Translations under genes and position numbers: made by a program
Notes under the pieces: model-generated
Told to the model about the DNA's origin: nothing
Database searches by the model: none
What the model saw: the letters and a program-made list of their open reading frames with translations, nothing else
Shown here: positions 16,503 to 25,856 of the stretch, piece after piece
Numbering within the stretch: the first letter of the stretch is position 1
How the letters are laid out: each line of letters starts with the position of its first letter
Source: Kitasatospora atroaurantiaca
Lineage (GTDB): Bacteria > Actinomycetota > Actinomycetes > Streptomycetales > Streptomycetaceae
Length of the DNA stretch: 64,000 nt
Direction: 5' to 3'
NCBI RefSeq assembly: GCF_007828955.1
Contig: NZ_VIVR01000001.1
Coordinates: forward strand, 3,224,001-3,288,000

Positions 16503-17330
16503 TTACTTGCCGCCGGAGGCGAGCTCGCGGGAGCGGTCGCGGGCCGCCTCCAGCGCGCCGAGCAGCGCCGCGCGGACCCCGTGGTTCTCCAGCTCGCGGA
16601 TGGCCGCGATGGTGGTTCCCGCCGGAGAGGTGACGGCCTCGCGCAGCTTGACCGGGTGCTCGCCGGAGTCGCGCAGCATGATCGAGGCGCCGATCGCCGA
16701 CTGGACGATCAGGTCGTGCGCCACGTGCCGGGGCAGGCCCAGCAGGATTCCGGCGTCCGTCATCGCCTCGACCAGGAAGTAGAAGTACGCCGGGCCCGAG
16801 CCGGAGAGCGCGGTGGCCGCGTCCTGCTGGGACTCCGGCAGGCGCAGCGCCTTGCCCACCGAGCGGAAGATCTCCTCCGCCCGCTCCAGGTGCTTCTCCT
16901 CGGCGTGCGAGCCGCCGGAGATCACGCTCATGCCCTCGTCCACCAGGACGGGCGTGTTGGGCATCACCCGGACCACTGGCGTACCGGCGGCGAGGCGGGC
17001 CTCGAACCAGGCGGTCGGGATACCGGCGGCGGCCGAGATGACCAGCCGGTCGGGGCTGACGTGCGGGGCGAGTTCGTCCAGCAGCGAGCCCATGTCCTGC
17101 GGCTTCACGGCCAGGATCAGGGTGTCGGCGAGCTTGGCGGCCTCGGCGTTGGTCACCACGGCGACGCCGTACCGGGTCACGAGCTCCTCCGCGCGCTCCG
17201 GGCGGCGGGCGGTGACCATGACGTCGGCCGGGTCCTTGCCCGCGCGCAGCAGGCCGGAGAGCAGGGCCTCCCCGATCTTGCCGGTGCCGAGGAAGGCGAT
17301 CTTCTGTCCGTGTGCGCTGCTGCTGCTCAT
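16503..17330 (-). CDS. proC: Pyrroline-5-carboxylate reductase
   Basis: ProC reduces 1-pyrroline-5-carboxylate to proline with NADPH, the last step of proline synthesis. The 275-residue protein has the N-terminal Rossmann motif IAFLGTGKIGEALLSGL, the VRVMPNTPVLVDEGMS block, and the C-terminal signature region LSGSGPAYFYFLVEAMTDAG followed by VTSPAGTTIAAIRELE. The ATG at 17330 has AGGAG six bases upstream. It is followed on the same strand by the palindromic repeat and the HAD phosphatase gene. Confidence 0.97.
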   Translation of the reverse strand: MSSSSAHGQKIAFLGTGKIGEALLSGLLRAGKDPADVMVTARRPERAEELVTRYGVAVVTNAEAAKLADTLILAVKPQDMGSLLDELAPHVSPDRLVISAAAGIPTAWFEARLAAGTPVVRVMPNTPVLVDEGMSVISGGSHAEEKHLERAEEIFRSVGKALRLPESQQDAATALSGSGPAYFYFLVEAMTDAGILLGLPRHVAHDLIVQSAIGASIMLRDSGEHPVKLREAVTSPAGTTIAAIRELENHGVRAALLGALEAARDRSRELASGGK

Positions 17331-17523
17331 GGCCGCTCCTTCGTACGCTGCTGGGGCCATCCTCGCACCGGGGCGGGCGGCGGGGCGGGGACGTCCACGC
17401 TGTGGTCGGGCGACGGCAATGTGCATGGCAGACACCCGGCCCGGCGGCCGGTGTCCGTCGGTACCGTCCCCGGCCGGACCGGGCGCTCGTACCTTCGCGG
17501 CACCCCCACGAAGGAGCCGCACC

Positions 17524-19083
17524 ATGAGAACCGGACGGATCGAGAGAACCTGGTGGGCCGCGTTGACGCTGCTCGCCGTCCTGGCCGGCCTGCTGACGCT
17601 GGGCCCCGGCCGGGCGCACGCCGCCACCCTGACGCAGGTCACCGGCTTCGGGACCAACCCCGGCAACCTGCAGATGTACCGCTACGTCCCCGACGGCCTG
17701 CCGAGCGGCCGGCCCCTGGTGGTGGCCCTGCACGGGTGCACCCAGTCGGCGTCCGCCTACGACGACGAGACCGGCTGGACGAAGTGGGCCGACCAGTGGG
17801 GCTTCGCCCTGGTGCTGCCGCAGCAGCAGTCGGCGAACAACTCCAGCAGCTGCTTCAACTGGTTCCAGGCGGGTGACTTCTCCCGTGACCAGGGCGAGGC
17901 GCTCTCGGTGCGCCAGATGGTCGACCGGATGAAGGCCGACTACGGCAGCGACGCGACCCGGGTGTACGTCACCGGCCTGTCGGCGGGTGGTGCGATGACG
18001 GCGGCCCTGCTCGCCGACTACCCGGACGTCTTCGCGGGCGGCGGCGTGGTCGCCGGGCTGCCGTACCACTGCGCCACCACCCAGGTCGAGGCCTCCGTGG
18101 ACTGCATGACCAACGGCAAGAACCTCACCCCGCAGCAGTGGGGCGACCTGGTGCGCGGCGCCTACCCCTCGTGGACCGGCGGCCACCCCAAGGTCTCGAT
18201 CTGGCACGGCAGTTCGGACTCCCTGGTGAAGCCGAGCAACCTCACCGAGCTGATGGAGCAGTGGACGAACGCCAACGGCATCGGCCAGACGCCCACCACC
18301 AGTGACACCGTCGGCGGCTACCCCCACCAGGTGTACACGGACGCCGGCGGGCAGGCGCGGGTGGAGACCTACTCGATCACCGGGATGGGCCACGGACAGC
18401 CGGTCGACCCGGGCACGGGCTCGACGCAGTGCGGGACGGCGGGCGCGTACGTGCTGGACGTCAACATCTGTGCCTCGTACTGGATCGGCAGGTTCTGGGG
18501 CCTGGACGGCAGCTCCACCCCCAGCCCCTCCCCCACCCCCACCACGGGCCCCTCGACCGCCACCCTCGCCGACGACACCACCCTCGACGGCTATGTGAAG
18601 GCCGCCGCCGACGGGAGTTCACCCGCCGTCGGCACCCTGTCCGGCTCGCTCGGCCTGGCCGTCGGCCGGGGCACCGACGGCAAGCAGAACCGGGCCCTGC
18701 TCTCCTTCGACACCTCCGGCATCCCGGCGGGAGCCGTCATCACCGGGGCCCGGCTGACCGTCGCGTACGGCAGCGGCAGCGGGGACCCGTTCAGCGGCAG
18801 CCGACTGGTGGTCGACGCCCGTACCGGCTGCTTCGGCGCCGCCGGCACGACGGGCACCGACGACTGGTCCGCCGCCGTGACGGCCGCCGAGGTGGCCACG
18901 ATCGGACGGTTCTCCTCGGGCAGCCAGACCTCCACCGACCTCTCCCCCGCCGGCCTGGCCGCGATCACCCCCGGCGGGACCGTCCAGCTGCGGCTCTCCT
19001 TCGACCAGGCGCTCACCTCCACCGCCTACCTCTTCCTGCAGCGCGGAGCGAACGCCACCCTCTCGGTCGAGTACCGGCGCTGA
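17524..19083 (+). CDS. Secreted PHB-depolymerase-type esterase with DNRLRE-like C-terminal domain
   Basis: A 519-residue exported esterase. A signal peptide ends near AHA at residue 33. The alpha/beta-hydrolase domain (about 35-340) is of the polyhydroxybutyrate depolymerase/feruloyl-esterase type: oxyanion region VVALHGCTQSASAY, lipase box GLSAGGAM (S153), and the late histidine in GMGHGQPV. A Thr/Pro/Ser linker (SSTPSPSPTPTTGPST) leads to a C-terminal beta-sandwich of about 165 residues resembling the DNRLRE family (ALLSFDTSGIPAGAVITGARL), likely for substrate or wall attachment. The ATG has AAGGAGC six bases upstream. The natural substrate is uncertain: polyester, acetylxylan or feruloyl ester. 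Confidence 0.88.
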   Translation: MRTGRIERTWWAALTLLAVLAGLLTLGPGRAHAATLTQVTGFGTNPGNLQMYRYVPDGLPSGRPLVVALHGCTQSASAYDDETGWTKWADQWGFALVLPQQQSANNSSSCFNWFQAGDFSRDQGEALSVRQMVDRMKADYGSDATRVYVTGLSAGGAMTAALLADYPDVFAGGGVVAGLPYHCATTQVEASVDCMTNGKNLTPQQWGDLVRGAYPSWTGGHPKVSIWHGSSDSLVKPSNLTELMEQWTNANGIGQTPTTSDTVGGYPHQVYTDAGGQARVETYSITGMGHGQPVDPGTGSTQCGTAGAYVLDVNICASYWIGRFWGLDGSSTPSPSPTPTTGPSTATLADDTTLDGYVKAAADGSSPAVGTLSGSLGLAVGRGTDGKQNRALLSFDTSGIPAGAVITGARLTVAYGSGSGDPFSGSRLVVDARTGCFGAAGTTGTDDWSAAVTAAEVATIGRFSSGSQTSTDLSPAGLAAITPGGTVQLRLSFDQALTSTAYLFLQRGANATLSVEYRR

Positions 19084-19157
19084 CGGCGGGCTCACCGCCC
19101 ACCGGGTGACGACCCGGTGCCGGTGAGCCCCTACGGGGAAACTCGGGGTTGTTCCCT

Positions 19158-19643
19158 ATGGCTTCCGGGCTCGCGGCGGAGCACCGTGGAGGCATGGGAC
19201 ACGGAGATTTGTCGCGAAAGGACAACCGGCAGCTCGCCGTCGCCTCGGCGACGCTCGGGCCCTGGCGGACGGCTGCGGCCGTCGGCACGGTGGTGGGCGG
19301 TGCCGCGCTCGCGGTGGACGTCGTCACCGGGCACTGGTCGATGGACATCCTGGCGGGGCCGGTGGGCCTGGCACTGTTCTTCTTCTTCCTGGTGGGCACC
19401 GTCGGCGGACGGATCCGGCAGGACACCGGCGACCGGCGGCTGCGCCGCTGGGCCGACGAGCACCCCTGGCAGTCGGTCCTGCCGGCGGCGGGCGCGCTGC
19501 TGGTGCTGAACACGCTGGCGCTGACCCTGCTGGGCAGCTGGGGCTTGTTCGGCGCGCTCTTCACCTCGCTGCTGCCGGCCGGAGTGCTGCTGATCGTCGC
19601 CGGGGTGGTCGGCTCGGTGAAGCGCGCCAGGCACAGCGGCTGA
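19158..19643 (+). CDS. Small integral membrane protein of unknown function
   Basis: About 161 residues with two pairs of hydrophobic segments (TAAAVGTVVGGAALAVDVVT, ILAGPVGLALFFFFLVGTVG, then SVLPAAGALLVLNTLALTLL and TSLLPAGVLLIVAGVVGSV) and Arg-rich loops between. I do not recognise a family. The start is uncertain: ATG 19158 has a GGGG run nine bases upstream, ATG 19194 has GGAGG but only one base away, and a TTG at 19149 is also possible. It stands alone between the esterase and the next exported protein. Confidence 0.6.
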   Translation: MASGLAAEHRGGMGHGDLSRKDNRQLAVASATLGPWRTAAAVGTVVGGAALAVDVVTGHWSMDILAGPVGLALFFFFLVGTVGGRIRQDTGDRRLRRWADEHPWQSVLPAAGALLVLNTLALTLLGSWGLFGALFTSLLPAGVLLIVAGVVGSVKRARHSG

Positions 19644-19761
19644 CCCGCGCCTACTGACCCCGACCACGCGAAACAGGCGCTTTCGACCACTATCGACACA
19701 GAACGATCACCGTGTGCGGGCAACTCGCCAACCCGGTAGAAAGGTTGTCGCCGCGCGTCTG

Positions 19762-19767
19762 CATACT
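19762..19767 (+). promoter_or_regulatory. -10-like box CATACT, leaderless geometry
   Basis: CATACT ends six bases before the GTG at 19774. Confidence 0.5.
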
Positions 19768-19773
19768 GACCGC

Positions 19774-20964
19774 GTGCCGATAGCCGAAGATCCAGAACCT
19801 CGCCCCTCGGACGGGCCGCAGGACGACCCGTTCGCGGGGCTGGTCCTGGACGAGGAGTTCGTCCGGGCCGCCACCGTCAAGGAGCAGTCCGGCCGCGCTC
19901 GTATGCTCGCCGCCAAGTGGAAGCGCGAGCCTCCGGAGCCGACCTGGCCGGAGCTGCCGACGCCGCCGCGCAAGCGGCGCGGCTTCCTCGCCCGGATCGG
20001 CCGGGGGTGGCAGACCTGGCTGATCGTGGCCTGCGTCTGCGGCCTCGCCCTGCTCGGCCTCCGGCTGGGCGACGACGGGAAGACGTCGCTCGCTCAGCCC
20101 GTCCGGACTCCCGGGAGCGCCTCACCGTCCGCCGCGCCGCCGTCCGCCGCCCCGGGCACACCCACGCAGGACCACCCCTGGGACGGCTCCCCCGCGCTCA
20201 CCTGGTCCGACGGCGCGGAGGGCATCACCCTGCCCGAGGCCAGGGCCGTGGGCGTGTTCGACAAGGACGAGGTCGCCGCGCAGCTGAAGGCGGTCAAGGA
20301 CTTCCTGGTACTGGCGAACGTGGACCCGAGGACCGTGGCCGGCGGCACACCGCAGGCTGCCCTGGATCTCCTGAACGTGAACAGCCGGCAGTACGTCGAG
20401 AAGGCGCTGGCGGCGCCCTCGAAGGACCACGACCCGACCAACTACCTCAGCCGGTTCAACCCCCGACTCGCGATCCCGGTCACCGACACGGTGAAGGTGC
20501 ACAGCACCGTGACCTTCGAGGAGAACGGCGAGAAGGGCATGGTGGTGCACACCGACGTCACCTTCGTCTACGCCCTGCGCCCCGGACCGGATGCCGGCAA
20601 GTCCCCCGGCGCGAGCCCGCGCGGCACCGCACCGGCCGGCGGCGGCTCGGGCGGCGCCAAACCGGTCTCCTGGTCCGCCGGAAAGGACACCCTGGTCGAA
20701 CGCGAGATCGTTCGCCGGGTCCAGGACTTCCGCTTCGACAACCCGGCGCGCTACGACGTGAACCCTCGGAAGCTGAGCTTCGGCGAGGGACACAGCGACT
20801 TCGGCAACAACGTCTGCGAGATGGGCAGCGGCTTCCTCGAAACGGACTTCCCGCTCCCCGGATCAGGCACGGGCAGGCCGAGCGACGGGACGACGACCGA
20901 CCCGTACGACTACAACAAGCCGCTCGAGAAGCACTCCGGTTGCGGGACGATCTCCCGCAGCTGA
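19774..20964 (+). CDS. Single-pass membrane-anchored protein of unknown function
   Basis: A 396-residue type II membrane protein: a ~85-residue cytoplasmic part rich in Pro, Glu and basic residues, one transmembrane helix (TWLIVACVCGLALLGLRLG), and an extracellular portion starting with a Ser/Pro/Ala linker. The extracellular domain contains TWSDGAEGITLPEARAVGVF and a conserved-looking block VARLLNVNSRQYV-like sequence (DLLNVNSRQYVEKAL), and ends with two cysteines (NNVCEMGSG and HSGCGTI) that could pair. Homologues exist in streptomycetes as hypothetical proteins. The GTG at 19774 fits a leaderless start; an upstream in-frame ATG has no support. Confidence 0.72.
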   Translation: MPIAEDPEPRPSDGPQDDPFAGLVLDEEFVRAATVKEQSGRARMLAAKWKREPPEPTWPELPTPPRKRRGFLARIGRGWQTWLIVACVCGLALLGLRLGDDGKTSLAQPVRTPGSASPSAAPPSAAPGTPTQDHPWDGSPALTWSDGAEGITLPEARAVGVFDKDEVAAQLKAVKDFLVLANVDPRTVAGGTPQAALDLLNVNSRQYVEKALAAPSKDHDPTNYLSRFNPRLAIPVTDTVKVHSTVTFEENGEKGMVVHTDVTFVYALRPGPDAGKSPGASPRGTAPAGGGSGGAKPVSWSAGKDTLVEREIVRRVQDFRFDNPARYDVNPRKLSFGEGHSDFGNNVCEMGSGFLETDFPLPGSGTGRPSDGTTTDPYDYNKPLEKHSGCGTISRS

Positions 20965-20966
20965 GC

Positions 20967-21497
20967 TCAGCCCTTCCGCTTGGCGGCCTTCCCCGGCTTC
21001 GGGCCGGGGCGGCCGCTGCGGCCGGCCTGGCGGCGTGCGTACTGCTGGACGGCCTGCTCGTAGCGGGCCCGCTCGACGGCCTCGCCGGGGGCCTCGGTCA
21101 GGCTGCGGAAGAAGTACGCGATGACCGCGCCGACGCTGCCGATCAGCCAGACCGCGCCGAGCGACCTGTCCTCGGCCATCCAGCCGGTCAGGGCGTCCTT
21201 GCCCTCGCTCAGCAGCTTCCAGGTACGCAGGGCGGCCAGGCAGGAGCAGATCGCGATGGCGGCGATCAGCAGGCCGTTGACGAAGCCGCCCGCGTCCGAC
21301 ATCCCCACGCCGGCGACGGCGAAGCGCAGGACGAAAGCACCGGCGACGGCGGTCAGCAGGGCGCCGATCGGGACCAGGACGCGCCGCAACCAGTAGTCGG
21401 CACCGCGACCGACCCAGCTGGTGCCGAACCAGCGAACGGCCTCCGGCTCGGGGGCTCCGGCGGGTTTGGGCTGGGGGGTGGTGCTCTGCTCGGTCAC
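20967..21497 (-). CDS. Integral membrane protein of unknown function
   Basis: A 176-residue protein with four hydrophobic segments (VLVPIGALLTAVAGAFVLRF, GGFVNGLLIAAIAICSCLAA, SLGAVWLIGSVGAVIAYFF and part of the first), a short N-terminal Pro/Glu leader (VTEQSTTPQPKPAGAPEPEA) and a basic C-terminus (RPGPKPGKAAKRKG). I do not recognise a family. The GTG at 21497 begins at the first plausible initiation site; more upstream frame is repetitive non-coding sequence. It converges tail-to-tail with the previous gene, with only two bases between the stop codons. Confidence 0.7.
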   Translation of the reverse strand: MTEQSTTPQPKPAGAPEPEAVRWFGTSWVGRGADYWLRRVLVPIGALLTAVAGAFVLRFAVAGVGMSDAGGFVNGLLIAAIAICSCLAALRTWKLLSEGKDALTGWMAEDRSLGAVWLIGSVGAVIAYFFRSLTEAPGEAVERARYEQAVQQYARRQAGRSGRPGPKPGKAAKRKG

Positions 21498-21563
21498 GGG
21501 TCCGATTATGACCCGACTCCCCCTCCCACCCCGAGTGGGCGAACCACCGCCCCGAGCAAGCGC

Positions 21564-21608
21564 CCGGAGGCGAGCGGGCGAACAACTGCCCCGGAGGCGA
21601 GCGGGCGA
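21564..21608. repeat. 18-bp direct repeat in the ilvD 3' flank
   Basis: CCGGAGGCGAGCGGGCGA occurs at 21564-21581 and again at 21591-21608, a period of 27 bases, in the gap between ilvD and the membrane-protein gene. A looser related copy precedes it. Confidence 0.75.
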
Positions 21609-21616
21609 CCAGCACA

Positions 21617-21650
21617 GAGGGAGCCGCCCCCTCGCCGGGGCGACTCCCTC
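21617..21650 (-). terminator. Terminator of ilvD
   Basis: GAGGGAG and CTCCCTC arms with inner CGCCCC/GGGGCG arms form a GC-rich hairpin 16 bases after the ilvD stop. There is no T-tract. Confidence 0.7.
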
Positions 21651-21665
21651 CACGTCCAGTGTGCG

Positions 21666-23510
21666 TCAGCCGAGCTTGCTGACGTCCCGGACGGCGCCCT
21701 TGTCGGCAGAGGTGGCCATCGCCGCGTAGGCCTTCAGCGCGGCGCTGACCTGACGGTCCCGGCTCTTCGGCCGGTAGCCGCCGTCGGCCTCCAGCCTCAG
21801 CCGGCGCTCGTGCAGCTCCTCGAAGGAGACCTTCAGCTCGACCGAGCGGCCCGGGATGTCGATGGCGATGATGTCGCCGTCCTCGACCAGCGCGATCGTG
21901 CCGCCCGACGCGGCCTCCGGGGAGGCGTGGCCGATCGAGAGCCCGGACGTACCGCCGGAGAAGCGGCCGTCGGTGATCAGGGCGCAGGCCTTGCCCAGGC
22001 CACGCCCCTTGAGGAAGGAGGTCGGGTAGAGCATCTCCTGCATGCCGGGGCCGCCCTTGGGGCCCTCGTAGCGGATGACGACGACGTCGCCCTCCTTGAC
22101 CCGCTTGGTCAGGATCGCGTCGACCGCGTCCTCCTGGGACTCCAGCACCACGGCCGGGCCGCTGAACGTCCAGATGGACTCGTCCACGCCGGCCGTCTTC
22201 ACGATGCAGCCGTCCTCGGCGAGGTTGCCGTACAGCACGGCGAGCCCGCCCTCGACGGAGTAGGCGTGCTCGACGCTGCGGATGCAGCCCTTGGCGGCGT
22301 CGGTGTCCAGGCTGTCCCAGCGCTCGGACTGCGAGAAGGCGGTGGCGGAGCGCACGCAGCCGGGGGCGGCGTGGAACAGCTCGACGGCCGTCGGGGACGG
22401 GGAGCCGCCCCGGACGTCCCAGGTCTTCAGCCACTCGGCCAGCGAGTTGGAGTGCACGGTGTGCACGTCCTCGTTGAGCAGCCCGCCGCGGTACAGCTCG
22501 CCGAGGATGGCGGGGATGCCACCGGCCCGGTGGACGTCCTCCATGTAGTACGAGCCGTTGGGCGCGACCTTCGACAGGCAGGGGACGCGGCGCGAGATCG
22601 CGTCGATGTCCCGCATGTCGAAGTCCAGCTCGGCCTCCTGGGCGGCGGCGAGCAGGTGCAGGATCGTGTTGGTGGAGCCGCCCATCGCGATGTCCAGCGC
22701 CATGGCGTTCTCGAAGGCCGCGCGGGTGGCGATGTTGCGCGGCAGGACGGAGTAGTCGTCCTGGTGGTAGTGGCGCTTGGTGATCTCGACGATCGTCCGG
22801 CCGGCGTCCTCGTACAGCGCCTTGCGGGCGGTGTGGGTGGCCAGGGTGGAACCGTTGCCGGGCAGCGAGAGGCCGATCGCCTCGGTCAGGCAGTTCATCG
22901 AGTTCGCGGTGAACATGCCCGAACACGACCCGCAGGTGGGGCAGGCGTTCTCCTCGATGATCGCGATGTCCTCGTCGGAGACGTTCTCGTTGACGGCATC
23001 GGAGATCGCGTTGACCAGGTCGAGCTTGCGGACCGTGCCGTCGACCAGGACGGCCTGGCCGGCCTCCATCGGGCCGCCGGAGACGAAGACCGTCGGGATG
23101 TTGAGGCGCAGTGCGGCCATCAGCATGCCGGGGGTGATCTTGTCGCAGTTGGAGATGCAGATCAGCGCGTCCGCGCAGTGCGCGCTGACCATGTACTCGA
23201 CCGAGTCGGCGATGAGGTCGCGCGAGGGCAGCGAGTAGAGCATGCCGTGGTGGCCCATGGCGATGCCGTCGTCCACCGCGATGGTGTTGAACTCGCGCGG
23301 GATGCCGCCGGCCTCCTTGATCGCCTCGGAGACGATCCGGCCGACCGGCTGGAGGTGGGTGTGACCCGGCACGAACTCGGTGAAGGAGTTGGCCACCGCG
23401 ATGATCGGCTTGCCGAAGTCCTCGCGGGCTACGCCGGCCGCCCGGAGAAGCGCCCGGGCGCCTGCCATGTTGCGACCGTGGGTGACCGTACGGGACTTCA
23501 GCTCGGGCAC
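21666..23510 (-). CDS. ilvD: Dihydroxy-acid dehydratase
   Basis: IlvD dehydrates 2,3-dihydroxy-3-methylbutanoate and its homologue in valine, leucine and isoleucine synthesis, using an Fe-S cluster. The 614-residue length is standard. Signature blocks are [33 protein letters not shown] and the C-terminal [18 protein letters not shown]. The GTG start ([17 protein letters not shown]) has GGAG within the expected distance and fits the family's N-terminus. It appears monocistronic, with its own terminator downstream; no attenuator is visible upstream. Confidence 0.97.
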   Translation of the reverse strand: MPELKSRTVTHGRNMAGARALLRAAGVAREDFGKPIIAVANSFTEFVPGHTHLQPVGRIVSEAIKEAGGIPREFNTIAVDDGIAMGHHGMLYSLPSRDLIADSVEYMVSAHCADALICISNCDKITPGMLMAALRLNIPTVFVSGGPMEAGQAVLVDGTVRKLDLVNAISDAVNENVSDEDIAIIEENACPTCGSCSGMFTANSMNCLTEAIGLSLPGNGSTLATHTARKALYEDAGRTIVEITKRHYHQDDYSVLPRNIATRAAFENAMALDIAMGGSTNTILHLLAAAQEAELDFDMRDIDAISRRVPCLSKVAPNGSYYMEDVHRAGGIPAILGELYRGGLLNEDVHTVHSNSLAEWLKTWDVRGGSPSPTAVELFHAAPGCVRSATAFSQSERWDSLDTDAAKGCIRSVEHAYSVEGGLAVLYGNLAEDGCIVKTAGVDESIWTFSGPAVVLESQEDAVDAILTKRVKEGDVVVIRYEGPKGGPGMQEMLYPTSFLKGRGLGKACALITDGRFSGGTSGLSIGHASPEAASGGTIALVEDGDIIAIDIPGRSVELKVSFEELHERRLRLEADGGYRPKSRDRQVSAALKAYAAMATSADKGAVRDVSKLG

Positions 23511-23639
23511 TGTGCTCCACTCCTTCGGAGGCTGCTCGCGACCGCTGCTGGTGGGAGGGTGCAGGGCCGCCGTAGGTTTTGAGCCTACGCCTCCCGTCCA
23601 GCCGCCGGACACATCGTCCGCGATGCGGTCACCCCGGGG

Positions 23640-24404
23640 TCAGCCCTCGACCGTGGCCACGGTCAGGTCCAGCACGTACGGCTCGACGACCTCGCCGTCC
23701 GGGAACTCCGCGAGCAGCGCGGCGCGCTCGGCGGCCAGCACGGGCTCCCGCTGCTCCGGCGGCAGCACGGCGAAGTACGACTTCGACCTCAGGTCGGTGA
23801 TCACGGTCTCGACCGGGATCCGGCGCTCCCAGCGCAGCACGGCGGTCCCCAGGCGCAGCCCGTACGGGGCGAGCGGCTCGGTGACCGTGTTGGCGGCGCC
23901 GTAGTGGTGGTACGAGGGCAGCGCGGCGACGAAGCGGTCCTCCTGGGCCTGCACCCAGGCGGTCTCGCGGTCCTTGACGTTCCACCACAGAGCGAGCGAG
24001 CCGCCGGGGCGCAGTACCCGGATCGCCTCGGGGATCGAGCGGTCGGGGTCGGTCCAGTGGAAGGCCTGGGCGTAGGTGATCAGGTCGGCGGTGCGGTCGT
24101 GGAAGGGGAGCGCGTCGCCGGTGGCCTTGACCAGCGGGATCTCGGGGCTGACGGCGTGCAGCCGGGCGGCCATGCCGGGGCTGGGCTCGACGGCGGTGAC
24201 CCGGGCGCCGCGGGCAGCCAGCAGGCGGGTGGCGATGCCGGTTCCCGCGCCGACGTCCAGCACGTCCGCGCCCTTCAGTGGCCGGCCGGACAGCCGCTCC
24301 AGCTCGTCGAACAGCTGGTCGGGGTACGAGGGACGGCCCGCGTCGTACTCGGCGGCGACCGAACCGAACGAGCCGGCGTGGTCCTGCGGCTGATACTCCG
24401 TCAT
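23640..24404 (-). CDS. Class I SAM-dependent methyltransferase
   Basis: A 254-residue methyltransferase of the UbiE/trans-aconitate type. The SAM site is VLDVGAGTGIATRLLAARG, followed by the acidic end of strand 2 (VTAVEPSPGM), motif II GDALPFHDRTADLIT, and a characteristic AQAFHWTDPDRSIPEAIRVL block. The HW motif marks the group of small-molecule methyltransferases often labelled as trans-aconitate-like. The substrate is unknown. The ATG at 24404 follows a TAGGCT box at a leaderless distance. Confidence 0.87.
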   Translation of the reverse strand: MTEYQPQDHAGSFGSVAAEYDAGRPSYPDQLFDELERLSGRPLKGADVLDVGAGTGIATRLLAARGARVTAVEPSPGMAARLHAVSPEIPLVKATGDALPFHDRTADLITYAQAFHWTDPDRSIPEAIRVLRPGGSLALWWNVKDRETAWVQAQEDRFVAALPSYHHYGAANTVTEPLAPYGLRLGTAVLRWERRIPVETVITDLRSKSYFAVLPPEQREPVLAAERAALLAEFPDGEVVEPYVLDLTVATVEG

Positions 24405-24411
24405 ACCGCCC

Positions 24412-24417
24412 AGCCTA
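24412..24417 (-). promoter_or_regulatory. -10-like box TAGGCT, leaderless geometry
   Basis: On the minus strand TAGGCT ends seven bases before the ATG at 24404. Confidence 0.5.
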
Positions 24418-24450
24418 CGCGGCGGGAACCTTACGCAATTGGGTCCCCCC

Positions 24451-24538
24451 AGGGGCGCGGGGCTCTGCTTGATCAACTGCGCGCGCGACCAGGGCACGAC
24501 GAAGGTGCACGGTTGATCGCGCAGTTCCCCGCGCCCCT
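24451..24538 (-). repeat. Intergenic palindromic repeat, copy 2 (subfamily I)
   Basis: On the minus strand it begins AGGGGCGCGGGGAACTGCGC and ends with the TTGATCAAGCAGAG feature before CCCCGCGCCCCT. It lies 46 bases after the stop of the isomerase gene. The outer GGTTGCCC sequence on the other side of the stem is also present (CAGGGCAACCACAG read on the minus strand). Confidence 0.85.
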
Positions 24539-24584
24539 GCTGTGGTTGCCCTGGGCGGTCACCCTCACGCCCCCGGGTGGGGCC

Positions 24585-25793
24585 TCAGCGGACGCGGGAG
24601 GGGGTCGCCAGGTGCAGGCGGGTGAAGGCGAGGGCCTCGGCCAGGTCGGCCTCGCGTTCGGCGGAGGATGTGGCGCGGCGGGTGTTGACCTCCAGCACCA
24701 CGTGCCCCGCGAAGCCCGTACGGGCCAGGCGTTCCAGCAGCTCCGCGCAGGGCTGGTTCCCGCGGCCGGGGATGAGGTGCTCGTCCTTGCCGGAGCCGGT
24801 GCCGTCGGCGAGGTGGATGTGGGCCAGGCGGTCGCCCATCCGGTCGGCCATGCCGAAGGCGTCGATCCGCGAGGTCGCGACGTGCGAGAGGTCGATGGTG
24901 AAGTGCCGGTACTCCTCGTCGGTGACGTCCCAGCCGGGGGCGTACGCGAGGACCTCGCGGTCGCGGTAGCGCCAGGGGTACATGTTCTCGACGGCGAAGC
25001 GGACGTCCGTCTCGCCCGCCATCCGGCCGATGCCCTCGACGAACTCCCGGGCGTACTGGCGCTGCCAGCGGAACGGCGGGTGCACCACCACGGTGTCGGC
25101 GCCCAGCTTCTCCGCGGCGGCGCGGGCCCGGACCAGCTTGGTCCACGGGTCGGTGGTCCACACCCGCTGGGTGATCAGCAGGCAGGGCGCGTGGACGGCG
25201 AGGATCGGCACCCGGTGGGCATCGGAGAGGCGGCGCAGGGCCTCGATGTCCTGGCTGATCGGGTCGTTCCAGACCATCACCTCCACGCCGTCGTAGCCGA
25301 GCTTGGCCGCCAGCTCGAAAGCGGTGGCGGTGGTCTCCGGGTAGACCGAGGCGGTGGAGAGCACGACCTTGGTGTCGGGGACGTGCAGCTCGGGGTGCGG
25401 GGGCAGCACCAGCCGGTCGGTGGTGCGCAGCAGCGGGGCGGACTTGCCGCTCCCGGACCTTTTGGTGGCCCTGGCCTGCTTGGTCGCCTTGACGGCCTGC
25501 ACCGCCTGGGCGACCTTCGCGGTCTTCACCGCCTTCGCGGACTTCACCGTCCTGGCCGTCCGGGAGGCGGCTCCGGCGGCCCGTTCCCCCAGGCTCTGCC
25601 TGTCACCCGTCCGCTCGGTGACCTGCTTCTCCCCCGTGCCCTGCTTCTCCCCGGTGGTCTGCTTCTTCTCGGTGGCCTGCTTCGCTGCGGCACTCGCCCG
25701 GGCCCGGCGCGGCTTGGCCGGCCGCGACTGCCCGGCACCGGTACCGGCAGCGCGGCCTGCCTGCGTTGCGTCCTCGTCCGCTGGATCCGCCAC
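24585..25793 (-). CDS. Sugar-phosphate isomerase/epimerase (TIM barrel) with a long histone-like basic N-terminal extension
   Basis: The C-terminal ~275 residues are an AP-endonuclease-2-type TIM barrel (xylose-isomerase-like): [70 protein letters not shown] and [21 protein letters not shown] carry the usual metal ligands. The first ~125 residues are quite different: Thr/Glu/Lys/Gln repeats ([16 protein letters not shown]) followed by an Ala/Lys/Val-rich run ([20 protein letters not shown]), like the tails of actinobacterial HU or histone H1. As I recall them, other Streptomyces relatives begin near the barrel. The GTG start sits seven bases after TACGCT; a shorter start is possible. The metabolic substrate is unknown. 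Confidence 0.82.
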   Translation of the reverse strand: MADPADEDATQAGRAAGTGAGQSRPAKPRRARASAAAKQATEKKQTTGEKQGTGEKQVTERTGDRQSLGERAAGAASRTARTVKSAKAVKTAKVAQAVQAVKATKQARATKRSGSGKSAPLLRTTDRLVLPPHPELHVPDTKVVLSTASVYPETTATAFELAAKLGYDGVEVMVWNDPISQDIEALRRLSDAHRVPILAVHAPCLLITQRVWTTDPWTKLVRARAAAEKLGADTVVVHPPFRWQRQYAREFVEGIGRMAGETDVRFAVENMYPWRYRDREVLAYAPGWDVTDEEYRHFTIDLSHVATSRIDAFGMADRMGDRLAHIHLADGTGSGKDEHLIPGRGNQPCAELLERLARTGFAGHVVLEVNTRRATSSAEREADLAEALAFTRLHLATPSRVR

Positions 25794-25800
25794 GGGACAC

Positions 25801-25806
25801 AGCGTA
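25801..25806 (-). promoter_or_regulatory. -10-like box TACGCT, leaderless geometry
   Basis: On the minus strand TACGCT ends seven bases before the GTG at 25793, supporting the long form of the isomerase. Confidence 0.4.
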
Positions 25807-25856
25807 TGCGGCCGGACGGCGGAATGGGACCGCGCCTCGGCCGGGTGTGGGCGTGC

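Noticed and set aside
19917-23582. A 1221-residue plus-strand frame across ilvD and the membrane proteins
   Set aside because: It runs through three real genes on both strands and shows only high-GC shadow composition.
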